A DNA stretch of 64,000 nucleotides from Candidatus Ruminimicrobiellum bubulum (lineage in GTDB: Bacteria > Elusimicrobiota > Endomicrobiia > Endomicrobiales > Endomicrobiaceae), in assembly GCA_017651625.1 (NCBI GenBank), contig JAGCCP010000039.1, forward strand, positions 38,030 through 102,029, read 5' to 3'. The position numbers and the translations under genes were made by a program. Below, piece by piece: positions 7,869 to 16,412 of this stretch (positions are counted from its first letter, which is position 1; each line of letters opens with the position of its first letter). Below the pieces are notes generated by a model that was not told the DNA's origin, did no database searches, and was given only the letters and a program-made list of their open reading frames with translations.

Positions 7869-7897
7869 ATTTTACAACACTTTCCGTTTTTTTTCAA
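7869..7897 (-). promoter_or_regulatory. Sigma70-type promoter of the Cys-rich peptide operon
   Basis: On the minus strand TTGAAA (7897-7892) is separated by exactly 17 bases from TAAAAT (7874-7869). This lies about 35 bases upstream of the GGAGGT ribosome site, so the peptide operon can be transcribed independently of proS. Confidence 0.6.
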
Positions 7898-7916
7898 TCG
7901 TTTTTTGATTGTCTGC

Positions 7917-9641
7917 CTATATTTCGTACTTTTTTAATTCTTCTACTATTTTTGAAACTATATCTTCTTTTTTAACAATTTGTGCTCCGGACTTATCATC
8001 TTTTCTGTTCTTAAATTCCACATTACCGTTTTTAAGATTTTTTTCACCGATAGTAATTCTAAACGGTATACCTATCAAATCAGCATCTTTAAACTTTATA
8101 CCGGCTCTCTCATCTCTGTCATCAAGTAACACATCTATCTTTAATGCTCTGAGTTCTTTATATATTGCTTCAGCAGTTTCTTTTATTTGTTCGTTATTAA
8201 AATCTACAGGTATAATAGAAACTTTATATGCGGCAAGAGGTACCGGCCAAATAATACCGTTTTCATCGTAAGATTGTTCTATTGTTGCAGCAAGTATTCT
8301 TGTTACACCTATACCGTAACAACCCATTATCATCAAATTTTCTTTACCGTTGGCATCAAGATATGTTGCTTTCATGGATTTGGAATATTTTGTGCCTAAT
8401 TTAAAAATATGTCCTATTTCTATACCTCTGGAAAACTGTAACTTTTCTTTTTTGCATCTCGGGCAAACATCACCGTGAACAACTTTTCTTAAATCTGCAA
8501 CAATATCAGCTTTATAATCTTTATTATAATTTACATTTTTTATGTGCATATCATCTTTATTTGCACCGATAACACCATTAACAACATTTACAACCGAATA
8601 ATCGGCATATATTTTAATTTTCTTCTTTAAATTTACAGGGCCTGCAAAACCGACTTTTGCACCTGTAACTTCCATAATAATTTCGGGTGTTGCAAGTTCA
8701 AGTTCACTGCAACCTATTACGGATTGTAACTTTATTTCGTTAATTTCGTAATCACCTCTTACCAAAACAGCTATCGGGTTACCGTCTGCGACATAAATAA
8801 TTGTTTTAATGAATTTTTGTGTGGAAGAATTTAAGAATTTGGAAACGTCTTCAATAGTTCCTACATTAGGTGTGGAAATTTCCTGCATATCCAAAACCTG
8901 TTCATCTGTTTTTTCGTATATATCTTCCAAGCATTCCGCTTTTTCGGAGTTTGCACCGTAACCGCAATTACACCATGCTATTTCTTCTTCACCTGTATCT
9001 GCAAGTACCATAAACTCATGAGAAAAATTTCCGCCTATCGCACCGGCAGCAGCTTCAACAGCTCTAAATTTAAATCCGCATCTTTTACATATTCTTTCGT
9101 AAGCGGCATAAACTTTTTTATAATATTCTTCCAAATCCGCTTCTGTTGCATGAAAAGAGTATGCATCTTTCATTATAAATTCTCTTGCTCTCATAACTCC
9201 GAATCTCGGTCTTATTTCATCTCTGAATTTTATACCGAACTGGTAAAGCATTACAGGTAATTGCTTGTAAGATCTTATAAAACTTCTTGCAAGGTCTGTG
9301 ATTGCTTCCTCGTGTGTGGGAGCAAGTGCAAATTCCGCATTTTTTCTGTCTTTTATTCTAAAAAGTTCTTTACCGTAAACATTCCATCTTCCTGTTTCTA
9401 TCCACAATTCTTTAGGCAACAACAAAGGAAGTTTTACTTCCTGTCCGTCTATTGAAGCCATTTCTTCTCTGATAACGGTCATAACATTTTCAAGTGTTTT
9501 AAGACCTAACGGCAAAATTTCAAAAAGGCCGCTGCCCAATTTTTTTACCATTCCGGACCTTACCATAAGTTTTGCCGAAATGTTATCCATATCTGAAGGT
9601 GCTTCTTTTAATGTTGGTATAAAAGCTTTTGAAAAGTACAT
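7917..9641 (-). CDS. proS: Prolyl-tRNA synthetase (bacterial type, with editing insert)
   Basis: ProS charges tRNA-Pro with proline. The 574-residue length matches the bacterial form with the cis-editing INS domain between class II motifs 2 and 3. Motif 2 is visible as the PRFGVMRAREFIMKDAYSFH block. The insert spans about residues 220-400, followed by a CPRCKKEKLQFSRGIEIGHIF return to the catalytic core. The C-terminal anticodon-binding domain includes LLDDRDERAGIKFKDADLIG. A GGAG ribosome site lies about 8 bases before the ATG. It appears monocistronic, between the peptide cluster promoter and the terminator at 9715-9750. Confidence 0.97.
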   Translation of the reverse strand: MYFSKAFIPTLKEAPSDMDNISAKLMVRSGMVKKLGSGLFEILPLGLKTLENVMTVIREEMASIDGQEVKLPLLLPKELWIETGRWNVYGKELFRIKDRKNAEFALAPTHEEAITDLARSFIRSYKQLPVMLYQFGIKFRDEIRPRFGVMRAREFIMKDAYSFHATEADLEEYYKKVYAAYERICKRCGFKFRAVEAAAGAIGGNFSHEFMVLADTGEEEIAWCNCGYGANSEKAECLEDIYEKTDEQVLDMQEISTPNVGTIEDVSKFLNSSTQKFIKTIIYVADGNPIAVLVRGDYEINEIKLQSVIGCSELELATPEIIMEVTGAKVGFAGPVNLKKKIKIYADYSVVNVVNGVIGANKDDMHIKNVNYNKDYKADIVADLRKVVHGDVCPRCKKEKLQFSRGIEIGHIFKLGTKYSKSMKATYLDANGKENLMIMGCYGIGVTRILAATIEQSYDENGIIWPVPLAAYKVSIIPVDFNNEQIKETAEAIYKELRALKIDVLLDDRDERAGIKFKDADLIGIPFRITIGEKNLKNGNVEFKNRKDDKSGAQIVKKEDIVSKIVEELKKYEI

Positions 9642-9714
9642 TGTTCACTCCACTGATTATTATAAATTTTGTTCTATGTATTTTACCATTTTTTAATTAA
9701 AATAAAAAAGGCAT

Positions 9715-9750
9715 AAAAAAAACTCCCGTTTATTTTTACGGGAGTTTTTG
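9715..9750 (-). terminator. Rho-independent terminator of the coaX to LolA-like operon
   Basis: AAAAACTCCCGT pairs with ACGGGAGTTTTT around an A/T-rich loop, 15 bp downstream of the last LolA-like gene on the minus strand and followed by T residues. It separates that operon from proS. Confidence 0.85.
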
Positions 9751-9764
9751 TTCTGTTTAATTAT

Positions 9765-10538
9765 TTAATCTTCTTCATCGTATTGTTCTTTAAGTTTTTG
9801 CATATATTGTTGTTTCATTTCATTTGCATTGAAAGATGACATATTTGAAGAATTAATAACAAAAGTGTTTTTAGGTAAAGTTAACATTTTTTTGGATATA
9901 TCGTTACTGAAATTTATAATGTTAACAGTATTTTCTTTTTGTACAGCCGAATTCCAGTCAGTTTCTCTCTTATATTTACTTCTTATAACATGTTCTATTC
10001 TTGTAGGATAACCATATTGTTCTGCTATATAAAACTTTAAAACTCTTTGTACGGTAAACGGTTTATTGTACTCATCAAGCATCTTTTTTTCACTGACAAC
10101 TTTTTCAAGTGCCTGACACCTGTATCCGTTAGCGATTCCTTTGTTTAACAAAACAAACTCTTTATAGTTAAGATTTTCAAGATCTTTAAAATCATATTCG
10201 ATATTTTCTTTTGCGTCTTCAGGTAAAACAATAGCAGATAAAAGCGTAACTTTCGAAGATTCAGGTAAATCGGGAATTTGATACATTTTGTTATCTAAGA
10301 CAAGATATTTATTACCGCCATACTCTTCGGATTCAAATAATTTGCTGTCACCTCTTTCTGAAATTATAAATTTTCTTTTGTCGGCACCTTCGTACTCTCC
10401 AGGCAAAATAACCGTATATGTTATACCTTGCTCTTGCATACTATTCTTCTTAACTTGCAAATATGTGGCAACATCTGCAGCAGACACGAAACTCACTATA
10501 AACATTAAACTTGCAAAAGCAATACTTATTTTTTTCAT
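9765..10538 (-). CDS. Exported LolA-like/DUF4412-type protein, paralogue 2
   Basis: The 257-residue protein has a signal peptide (residues 1-20, ending VSAADVA). The body is a series of beta-strands with the motifs NGYRCQALEK, QYGYPTRIEHV and LPKNTFVI. These parallel NGYSCQVFKS, DYGLPTYVKE and LPKGTNII in the adjacent gene, so the two are paralogues. The fold pattern is that of LolA/LolB-like or DUF4412 periplasmic proteins, which cradle lipid or lipoprotein acyl chains. There is no lipobox cysteine. Being last in an operon of envelope genes before a terminator fits a periplasmic carrier or envelope sensor. The exact ligand is unknown. Confidence 0.6.
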   Translation of the reverse strand: MKKISIAFASLMFIVSFVSAADVATYLQVKKNSMQEQGITYTVILPGEYEGADKRKFIISERGDSKLFESEEYGGNKYLVLDNKMYQIPDLPESSKVTLLSAIVLPEDAKENIEYDFKDLENLNYKEFVLLNKGIANGYRCQALEKVVSEKKMLDEYNKPFTVQRVLKFYIAEQYGYPTRIEHVIRSKYKRETDWNSAVQKENTVNIINFSNDISKKMLTLPKNTFVINSSNMSSFNANEMKQQYMQKLKEQYDEED

Positions 10539-10540
10539 AT

Positions 10541-11176
10541 TTAGTCTCCAAAATTTTGTTGCATATTTTGAATAAGACTTTCAGGCGAAAAATTTGCCAT
10601 ATCAATAATATTTGTACCTTTAGGTAAAACAAAAAGATTATCGTCTATTTTTCCTGTTTTAAAATTTGTTATATTCGTTTCGGAAGCTTCTTCTTTTACA
10701 TAAGTCGGAAGGCCATAATCGTCCGTTAAGTAATATACTACATCACTATCATTATCTTTAGATTTAAATACTTGGCAAGAATATCCGTTTTTCGAAGCTT
10801 TTTCAACAAGCTTTAATTCATCGGCTTTATCTTGAATAGCATCAAAAGTTGTTTGTTTAATAGTTTCTTTATCAACATTCATTTTCATAGCGGTTTTTTC
10901 TTGTTCGGAATAAATGTACATACTATTTTCATCTATTATAGAAATTCCTTCTTTGGCTTCAATCCTTATTCTATCCCCTTTCATGTACACTTTTGCGGTA
11001 ACGGATTTTTTATTGCTGTTTCCAGCTACGGCATGAAGGGTATAACTTATTCCCTGCTTCTTTAAAGTCTCAACTTTATCAAAAGCATTTTTGAACATTT
11101 CTTTTGCATCAGCGGGAAAAACCGATGATACCGCAAAACAGCAAAACAGAAAAGACAGTATTAAATTTTTTTTCAT
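10541..11176 (-). CDS. Exported LolA-like/DUF4412-type protein, paralogue 1
   Basis: The 211-residue protein carries a signal peptide (residues 1-22, ending VFPADA). It continues with the strand-rich pattern of DUF4412/LolA-like proteins: VYMKGDRIRIEAKEG, IIDENSMYIYSEQEKTAMKM, NGYSCQVFK, DDYGLPTYVKE and LFVLPKGTNII. Such proteins typically form an open beta-barrel that binds acyl chains in the periplasm. It overlaps nothing but lies 2 bp from its paralogue and 18 bp from the TM1266-like regulator, so the genes are co-transcribed. True LolA would normally pair with LolCDE, which is not visible here. Confidence 0.6.
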   Translation of the reverse strand: MKKNLILSFLFCCFAVSSVFPADAKEMFKNAFDKVETLKKQGISYTLHAVAGNSNKKSVTAKVYMKGDRIRIEAKEGISIIDENSMYIYSEQEKTAMKMNVDKETIKQTTFDAIQDKADELKLVEKASKNGYSCQVFKSKDNDSDVVYYLTDDYGLPTYVKEEASETNITNFKTGKIDDNLFVLPKGTNIIDMANFSPESLIQNMQQNFGD

Positions 11177-11194
11177 AATAATCCTCTAAAAAAA

Positions 11195-11440
11195 CTATAT
11201 TGAAACCGCTTTTACGGTAACTCCTACTATTTTAGACAACTTCTTGGTCATTAAAGTTACTTCCCTTTTGTTTCCCAAGAATTCCAATATTATAAGTCCC
11301 GTCTGAGAACATTTCTTCGGTGTACTGTCTGTAATACCTAATCTTGTTTTTATAAGGCAACCGTATTCGCTTAAAACTTCCTGAACGGCAACTGCCGTAT
11401 TTTTTCTGTGTTCAACTGAAATAATAATAATGTTTTTCAT
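11195..11440 (-). CDS. TM1266-type iron-only hydrogenase system regulator
   Basis: The 81-residue ACT-like protein (KNIIIISVEHRKNTAVAVQE, GLIILEFLGNKREV, KLSKIVGVTVKAVSI) matches the TM1266 family of putative regulators found with [FeFe]-hydrogenase maturation genes. The family has the C-terminal ligand-binding half of NikR-like proteins without a DNA-binding half. Its start overlaps the deacetylase stop by 4 bp (ATGA). No hydrogenase or HydEFG gene is present in this window, so its location in an envelope operon is unexpected. Confidence 0.75.
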   Translation of the reverse strand: MKNIIIISVEHRKNTAVAVQEVLSEYGCLIKTRLGITDSTPKKCSQTGLIILEFLGNKREVTLMTKKLSKIVGVTVKAVSI

Positions 11441-12129
11441 AAACTTTCCTCCGATAATCTTTTATTTATCATTTCACCTACTGTTACAAAATTATATTTT
11501 TTTTCTCTTAATTTATCTATTAGTGCCGGTAACATCTTTATAATTTTAGGATTTTTTTGTAAATCATGCATAAGAAAAATTGTACCGGGTTTAGCATTAT
11601 CCAAATACAATTGCAACATTTCTTCTTGCGACAAATCTCTTTCCCAATCTATACCGAAAGTCCAATTGATTATTTTGTAATTTGTTTCTCTTGCAATTTC
11701 TATTGCATCCTCTTTTAAATATCCGTGCGGAAATCTTACCAGTTTTGTTCTGTAACCGGTAAGATCTCTTATTAAATCCTGGCATAATAAAAGTTCTTCT
11801 TTTATTTTTTCTTCTTTGTCGTTTTCTTCATCGTATCTAAAAAAGTTCATGTGATTATACGTATGATTTGCAAGTTCGTGACCTTTAGAATAAATTTCTT
11901 TTACGAGTTTCGGCCTTTTTGCTACAGATGTTCCCAACAAAAAGAACGTAGCTTTTACATCTTTTTTATCTAAAATTTTTAGAATATCTTTTGTGTTTGA
12001 ACCCGGACCATCATCAAATGAAAGTGCTACCTCTTTTGTGTTTAAACTTCCTCTTGAGAAGAAAGTTTGTTCCGCATATAAAGAAGCGGTAAGAACTAAA
12101 GACAATAGTATAAAAACTATTTTTTTCAT
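11437..12129 (-). CDS. Exported polysaccharide deacetylase (NodB family)
   Basis: The 230-residue protein has a signal peptide (to about LYAEQT, residue 21) and the NodB homology domain. Motif 1 SFDDGPG (catalytic Asp and metal Asp) is at about 37-43, motif 2 HTYNHMNFF carries the two metal His residues at about 92, and motif 3 (RFPHGY) and the LMHDL motif follow. These metal-dependent hydrolases remove N-acetyl groups from peptidoglycan or other glycans in the periplasm. It sits 3 bp after the dolichol-kinase-like gene and overlaps the TM1266-like gene. A peptidoglycan role (PdaA-like) is plausible but not proven. Confidence 0.88.
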   Translation of the reverse strand: MKKIVFILLSLVLTASLYAEQTFFSRGSLNTKEVALSFDDGPGSNTKDILKILDKKDVKATFFLLGTSVAKRPKLVKEIYSKGHELANHTYNHMNFFRYDEENDKEEKIKEELLLCQDLIRDLTGYRTKLVRFPHGYLKEDAIEIARETNYKIINWTFGIDWERDLSQEEMLQLYLDNAKPGTIFLMHDLQKNPKIIKMLPALIDKLREKKYNFVTVGEMINKRLSEESL

Positions 12130-12132
12130 GTT

Positions 12133-12720
12133 TTAATTAAAAAATCTTGCAATATATGTTAATATACCTGCATTTATTATTTGCATCCAAAAATTGTCGT
12201 TTAACGGCCAAGGAATCGTTTCTATAAATGCTGCTATCAACGCACCTACAACAGCAAACTGCCAACTTGGCAAAACTATTAAACCGACAATTAAACAAGC
12301 ACAGAAACAAGCCAAAGAGCCTTCCAAAGATTTCCCTGCATATATTTTGTGTTTACCATATGCTTTACCGAAAAGAGCGGCACAAGCATCACCGAAAGCA
12401 AGATACAAAAAACTTGCCAAAACAAACGTTTTTTCAGGAAATAAAAGTATCGTTAAAAATGCACCTGAAAGCGTCCATGGCAAACCGCTTATTTTATGGG
12501 TTTCGGACTCTCTATGAACACCACCCAAAACTTTCAGTATAAACACATTAAATTTTTCGTTTCTTGCTCTTATAAATTCACCCAACAAAACAATTATTAT
12601 TGCTATTAACAAACCGATTAAAACTATATTTTTCGGTAAAAACCAATATGCAGCAACATAAATAAGTGTAAGAATGTGAAACGTTTTTCTTTTTATTTCG
12701 TCTTTAGGAAAGCCAAACAT
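12133..12720 (-). CDS. Dolichol kinase/SEC59-type integral membrane lipid kinase
   Basis: The 195-residue protein has five or six predicted membrane helices. Its CTP-transferase-like signature GDACAALFGKAYGKHKI...GKSLEGSLA is at about residues 109-135, and RKTFHILTL lies near the N-terminus. These are hallmarks of the dolichol kinase/phytol kinase/CDP-archaeol-like family that phosphorylate long-chain alcohols or act in lipid salvage. It overlaps the upstream HExxH membrane protein by 28 bp. Substrate cannot be deduced; polyprenol or diacylglycerol are candidates in view of the envelope-related neighbours. Confidence 0.75.
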   Translation of the reverse strand: MFGFPKDEIKRKTFHILTLIYVAAYWFLPKNIVLIGLLIAIIIVLLGEFIRARNEKFNVFILKVLGGVHRESETHKISGLPWTLSGAFLTILLFPEKTFVLASFLYLAFGDACAALFGKAYGKHKIYAGKSLEGSLACFCACLIVGLIVLPSWQFAVVGALIAAFIETIPWPLNDNFWMQIINAGILTYIARFFN

Positions 12721-13379
12721 TTATATACTCCGATAAAAATATTTTTATAAAAATTTATTATGTCAAAAAACACATTAACAAAAAATTCTCCAACGTATAT
12801 ATGATGTGGAAATATCCAAGCTAAAACCAATACTACCATTATTATATTAATAAAACAAACAAAAACCAAAGAAAAAAATTTTCCGTAAATTTTCATATCT
12901 TCTTGCCCGACTTTAATTGCATAAAAAGTAAGTGCGTAATAAAAAGCAAGTGACATACCGGCAAAGAACAAAAACCAAGAATATATTCTGGTAATATCCA
13001 TGAACCAACCAAGAGCGAAATATATCAAAATAATTATTATCGGATATATCGGAAAGAAGTAAGGTGACAATGTTATAAAAATGTTATCTTTTGTTAAAGT
13101 GACACTACCCTTATTTGCAGACACTTTAAACTTTTTTATTTGTGCACCGCTCAAAAGACCGGTTAATGCATGTGTTAATTCGTGCCCGAAAACGTAAGTG
13201 GACATCGGTTTAAAAAATATTACCTGAAACAAAAAGTAAACGGCAATTCCTATCCAAAAAGGAACGATTGTAAAATCTGTTTTTCCCGCAAAAGAAAAAA
13301 ACAATTTAACAAAATCGTATATTAAAACCAATAATGCCGGTAACAACAAAACCGATATAATAAATCTTACTTTATTCAT
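12693..13379 (-). CDS. Integral membrane HExxH zinc protease-like protein (M50-like)
   Basis: The 228-residue hydrophobic protein has six or so membrane helices and a zinc-binding HELTH motif at about residues 66-70 next to GLLSGAQIKKFKV. That is the arrangement of site-2-protease-like or DUF3267-like membrane metalloproteases. A conserved NPDG-type third ligand motif is not obvious, so this may be a divergent or non-proteolytic relative. It lies between an outer-membrane protein and a SEC59-like kinase in one operon, suggesting work on membrane-embedded or envelope substrates. Confidence 0.6.
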   Translation of the reverse strand: MNKVRFIISVLLLPALLVLIYDFVKLFFSFAGKTDFTIVPFWIGIAVYFLFQVIFFKPMSTYVFGHELTHALTGLLSGAQIKKFKVSANKGSVTLTKDNIFITLSPYFFPIYPIIIILIYFALGWFMDITRIYSWFLFFAGMSLAFYYALTFYAIKVGQEDMKIYGKFFSLVFVCFINIIMVVLVLAWIFPHHIYVGEFFVNVFFDIINFYKNIFIGVYKCLAFLKTK

Positions 13380-13390
13380 TTATTTTTTAA

Positions 13391-14125
13391 TTAAAAAGCA
13401 GAACTAAGACCAAAAGTATATGATACGTATCCGTCGTACACACTGATACCTACGGTTCCGTTAATAACAATTGCCGATATTGAAACACCGGCATAATAAC
13501 CGAACCCTTCATAACTTCCTTCTAAACCTTGTTTATTTGAAGATTTCGGATTAGCTATTGTTTTATCCCAACCTACACCTATGTAAGGTGTTACTATCGG
13601 AAGATTAAATGTTGCGGTCGCACCTAACCCTAAATTGTTTCCGTCCAACTTATTTTCACCGTCATCAGCATTAATTAACGTATACATACCATGAACGCTG
13701 ATAGAAGGAATAACAAAATCTTTGCCTTCAAACACCAAATATCTTAATCCGCCACCGTAAATATTTGTATCTTGCAAATATCCGTACTTTGCCAATATAT
13801 CGAGTTCTTCGGTAAGTCTTATTCCACCGGTAAGCATAGGCACATAAAGTTCATGAATATCTTCCGCTTCCATAATTTCGTTTGTTATTTTGTTGTAGTT
13901 TACTTTAAGGTGCAAATCTATTCCTGAAACACCGAAAGCGGCTGAAGCGCTAAAACTTCCGCCGGTCATAATATTTCCTAAATCAGATGCTAAATTATCT
14001 AAATATTTTTGAGCTTGTTCTTCCGGTACATTGTTAAGAAGAAGATTCATTTTACTGAACGGTCCGGCAAAAGCAGTAATCGACATGAAGCATAAAACTG
14101 CACATACGGATAATAATTTTTTCAT
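13391..14125 (-). CDS. Outer-membrane barrel-like protein (DUF6588-like)
   Basis: The 244-residue protein has a signal peptide (MKKLLSV...AFAGP, residues 1-20) and amphipathic beta-strands. An early LASDLGNIMTGGSF segment and a C-terminal strand set ending YVSYTFGLSSAF, with a terminal Phe, fit a small barrel. The start at 14125 is used because it begins the signal peptide and lies 2 bp after the coaX stop with GGAG upstream; an ATG four codons earlier would overlap coaX. Function is unknown. Confidence 0.6.
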   Translation of the reverse strand: MKKLLSVCAVLCFMSITAFAGPFSKMNLLLNNVPEEQAQKYLDNLASDLGNIMTGGSFSASAAFGVSGIDLHLKVNYNKITNEIMEAEDIHELYVPMLTGGIRLTEELDILAKYGYLQDTNIYGGGLRYLVFEGKDFVIPSISVHGMYTLINADDGENKLDGNNLGLGATATFNLPIVTPYIGVGWDKTIANPKSSNKQGLEGSYEGFGYYAGVSISAIVINGTVGISVYDGYVSYTFGLSSAF

Positions 14126-14126
14126 A

Positions 14127-14927
14127 TTAAGCTCCAAGATTTTCTTTTTCCCAAATTATTTTTATACCTTCCAATGTAAGTTCGGGAATAACACCTTCTA
14201 TTTCTTCCATTTCTTTTACCATAAGATAAGAAAGGCCGCCGGTAGCAATAATCTTTATATTTTCTTCACCCATCTCATTTTTTATTCTGTGCAAAACTTC
14301 TTTTACCAAGCCGATATATCCGTAATATAAACCGGACTGGATACATTCAACGGTTGTTCTACCCACGATTTTTGCCGGCATATTCAAAGTAACTTGAGGT
14401 AACTTTGCTGTTCTTTGTGTTAAAGCCTCCGCTGATATTAAAGGTCCTGCCGTTATAACACCACCCAAATAGTTCCCGTCTTTATCTATACAATCAAATG
14501 TGGTCGCTGTTCCGAAATCTATAACTACGGATGCTGTTTTATATCTTTCATAAACGGCAACGGCATCCGCGATTCTGTCGGCACCGACTTCTTCGGGATT
14601 GTTATACAAAAATTTTAGTCCGCCCGCTCTTTTGCTTGTAATAAACATTGCATCTTTTTTGAAATATCTTTTTGTTAAATCGGCAAAAACGTTATCTAAA
14701 GAAGGTACAACGCTTGCAATAGCAACGGCCTTAATTTGCTCTTTAGATATATCTATTTTCGAATAATAAAATATATCCAAAATTTTTATTGCATATTCGT
14801 CCGCGGTTTTCTTTTTGGATGTTGCTATTCTCCAAATCTGAAACGGTTTATCTTCAATTTTGTTATCTTTAAATTTGAACAAACCGAGTGTAATATTTGT
14901 GTTTCCGATATCTATTGCTAAAAACAT
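14127..14927 (-). CDS. coaX: Type III pantothenate kinase
   Basis: CoaX phosphorylates pantothenate in the first step of coenzyme A synthesis. The 266 residues show the ASKHA-fold motifs: AIDIGNTNITLGLF at 4-17, GADRIADAVAVYE at about 118-130, VVIDFGTATTFDCID at 136-150, and GGVITAGPLISAEALTQRTAKLP. The lack of P-loop motifs distinguishes it from CoaA. It heads an envelope operon continuing to the terminator at 9715-9750. Upstream lies a palindromic repeat element (14941-15065). Confidence 0.95.
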   Translation of the reverse strand: MFLAIDIGNTNITLGLFKFKDNKIEDKPFQIWRIATSKKKTADEYAIKILDIFYYSKIDISKEQIKAVAIASVVPSLDNVFADLTKRYFKKDAMFITSKRAGGLKFLYNNPEEVGADRIADAVAVYERYKTASVVIDFGTATTFDCIDKDGNYLGGVITAGPLISAEALTQRTAKLPQVTLNMPAKIVGRTTVECIQSGLYYGYIGLVKEVLHRIKNEMGEENIKIIATGGLSYLMVKEMEEIEGVIPELTLEGIKIIWEKENLGA

Positions 14928-14940
14928 ACTAACTCCTTAA

Positions 14941-15065
14941 AAAATCGCAAAGCGATTTTTTAGAAGATTGGAAGTTTAAATGTAAAATTTGCTTTGCAAA
15001 TTTTGTTATTATTTAAAATTCCATTTTACTTCTAATCTTCTATTCTTCTAATCTTCTATTCTTCC
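14941..15065. repeat. GAAGAT-type palindromic intergenic element, copy 2
   Basis: The element opens with an AAAATCGC/GCGATTTT hairpin (14941-14959) and then AGAAGATTGGAAG. A second hairpin AAAATTTGC/GCAAATTTT follows (14984-15004), and then the mirrored pyrimidine tract CTTCTAATCTTCTATTCTTC repeated twice to about 15065. The right end covers the fumarase beta stop region at 15048. Confidence 0.65.
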
Positions 15066-15578
15066 AAATAGGGTGTTTCCGATGCAGTCTATTCCGATTA
15101 TCAACGGAAAATTTTCTACTTTTATTTCATATATTGCTTCCGGTCCTAAATCTTCAAAAGCTATCAACTTAAAACTTTTTACTTTTTCGGCTATTAATGC
15201 ACCTACTCCGCCGGTAGCAAGTAAATATATTGCTTTATTTTTTTGTATTGATTCAAAAACTTCTTTACTTCTTTTACCTTTACCGATAAGAATTTTTACA
15301 CCGTTATCCAACATTTTCGGGGTATAAACATCCATTCTTGAAGATGTTGTCGGTCCGCAAGAACCTATAATTTTATCGGGAGCATTAGGGCACGGTCCGC
15401 AATAATATATACAAGCATCTTTTAATTCTATCGGTAACTGTTTACCGCTGTTTAAAAGTTCCACTAACCTTTTATGTGCTTGATCTCTTGCGGTATAAAT
15501 AGTTCCGGTAAGTTCTATTTTTGTACCAACTTTTAAATCGTTTATATTCTGTAATAATTGTTCTATTGTTATTTTCAT
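15048..15578 (-). CDS. Class I fumarate hydratase, beta (C-terminal) subunit
   Basis: The 176-residue protein matches the beta domain of iron-sulfur class I fumarases: GTIYTARDQAHKR at about 24-36, YYCGPCPN, SCGPTTSSRMDVYTP and FEDLGPEAIY. With the alpha subunit it interconverts fumarate and malate. Start 15578 is chosen because its ATG overlaps the alpha stop (ATGA) and gives the normal N-terminus; the longer frame to 15650 lies inside alpha. Tartrate dehydratase (TtdB) is the main alternative. The nearby malic enzyme favours fumarase. Confidence 0.88.
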   Translation of the reverse strand: MKITIEQLLQNINDLKVGTKIELTGTIYTARDQAHKRLVELLNSGKQLPIELKDACIYYCGPCPNAPDKIIGSCGPTTSSRMDVYTPKMLDNGVKILIGKGKRSKEVFESIQKNKAIYLLATGGVGALIAEKVKSFKLIAFEDLGPEAIYEIKVENFPLIIGIDCIGNTLFGRIED

Positions 15579-16411
15579 ATCGTTATTGTTTTTCTTCTGC
15601 AAGAATGGCACTGTACATTTATTGCTACAGGCATAGATGCTATATGACACGGCTTTGTTTCAATAAATACTGCAAGTGCCGTAGGGTTACCGCCTAAGCC
15701 CATAGGCCCGATATTTAATTTGTTTATTTCTTCCAACAATTCTTTTTCTTTGTCGTTATAATCTTGTTTTTTGTTCTTGCTGCCGACAGTTCTTAACAAC
15801 GCTTTCTTTGCAAGAAGCCCGACACTTGCAAAATCTCCCCCTATACCAAGCCCTACAATTATCGGAGGACAAGCATTTGCACCTTTAAGTTTTATGCTGT
15901 CTATAACAAAATTTTTTATACCTTGCCAACCGTCCAACGGTGTAAGCATTTTTAAAAAACTTGCATTTTCGCTTCCGCCGCCTTTGGTTAATATTGTAAT
16001 TTCTATTTTGTCACCATCAACGAAATCGCAATATATGTTCGCGGGTGTATTATCTTTTGTGTTTATTCTGTTTAAAGGATCACTTACAATAGATTTTCTT
16101 AAATAATATTTTGTGTAACCTTGCGATACACCTTTATTTATTGCGGTAACAATATCTTCACCGACAATTTCCACATCCTTACCGATTTTCACAAAAAAGT
16201 TTGCAGTTCCGGTATCTTGGCACAATGCAATTCTTTTTTCCTTAGCAATTTTTGCATTTTCCAAAATTTCTTTTAAAATGTTGTCGGATATGGAATTATC
16301 GTTTTTTATGTGAGAAGATATACAATCCGTTATATCTTGCGGCAAATTGAAATTTACATCACCGCAAAGCTCACAAACTTTATTGATAATTTCTTCACTG
16401 TTTATTTTCAT
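15575..16411 (-). CDS. Class I fumarate hydratase, alpha (N-terminal) subunit
   Basis: The 278-residue protein has the class I fumarase/tartrate dehydratase motifs. These are LCQDTGTANFFVKIG at about 63-77, a KGGGSENASFLKML block carrying glycine-rich substrate contacts, CPPIIVGLGIGGDF with a cluster-ligand Cys, and GGNPTALAVFIETKPCHIASMP near the end. The protein is expected to bind an oxygen-sensitive 4Fe-4S cluster, consistent with an anaerobe. Its stop overlaps the beta start by 4 bp. Confidence 0.88.
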   Translation of the reverse strand: MKINSEEIINKVCELCGDVNFNLPQDITDCISSHIKNDNSISDNILKEILENAKIAKEKRIALCQDTGTANFFVKIGKDVEIVGEDIVTAINKGVSQGYTKYYLRKSIVSDPLNRINTKDNTPANIYCDFVDGDKIEITILTKGGGSENASFLKMLTPLDGWQGIKNFVIDSIKLKGANACPPIIVGLGIGGDFASVGLLAKKALLRTVGSKNKKQDYNDKEKELLEEINKLNIGPMGLGGNPTALAVFIETKPCHIASMPVAINVQCHSCRRKTITI

Positions 16412-16412
16412 T

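Noticed and set aside
15575..15650. Longer start for the fumarase beta subunit
   Set aside because: The extra 24 codons lie inside the alpha gene and encode no fumarase sequence; the ATG at 15578 has the usual ATGA overlap.
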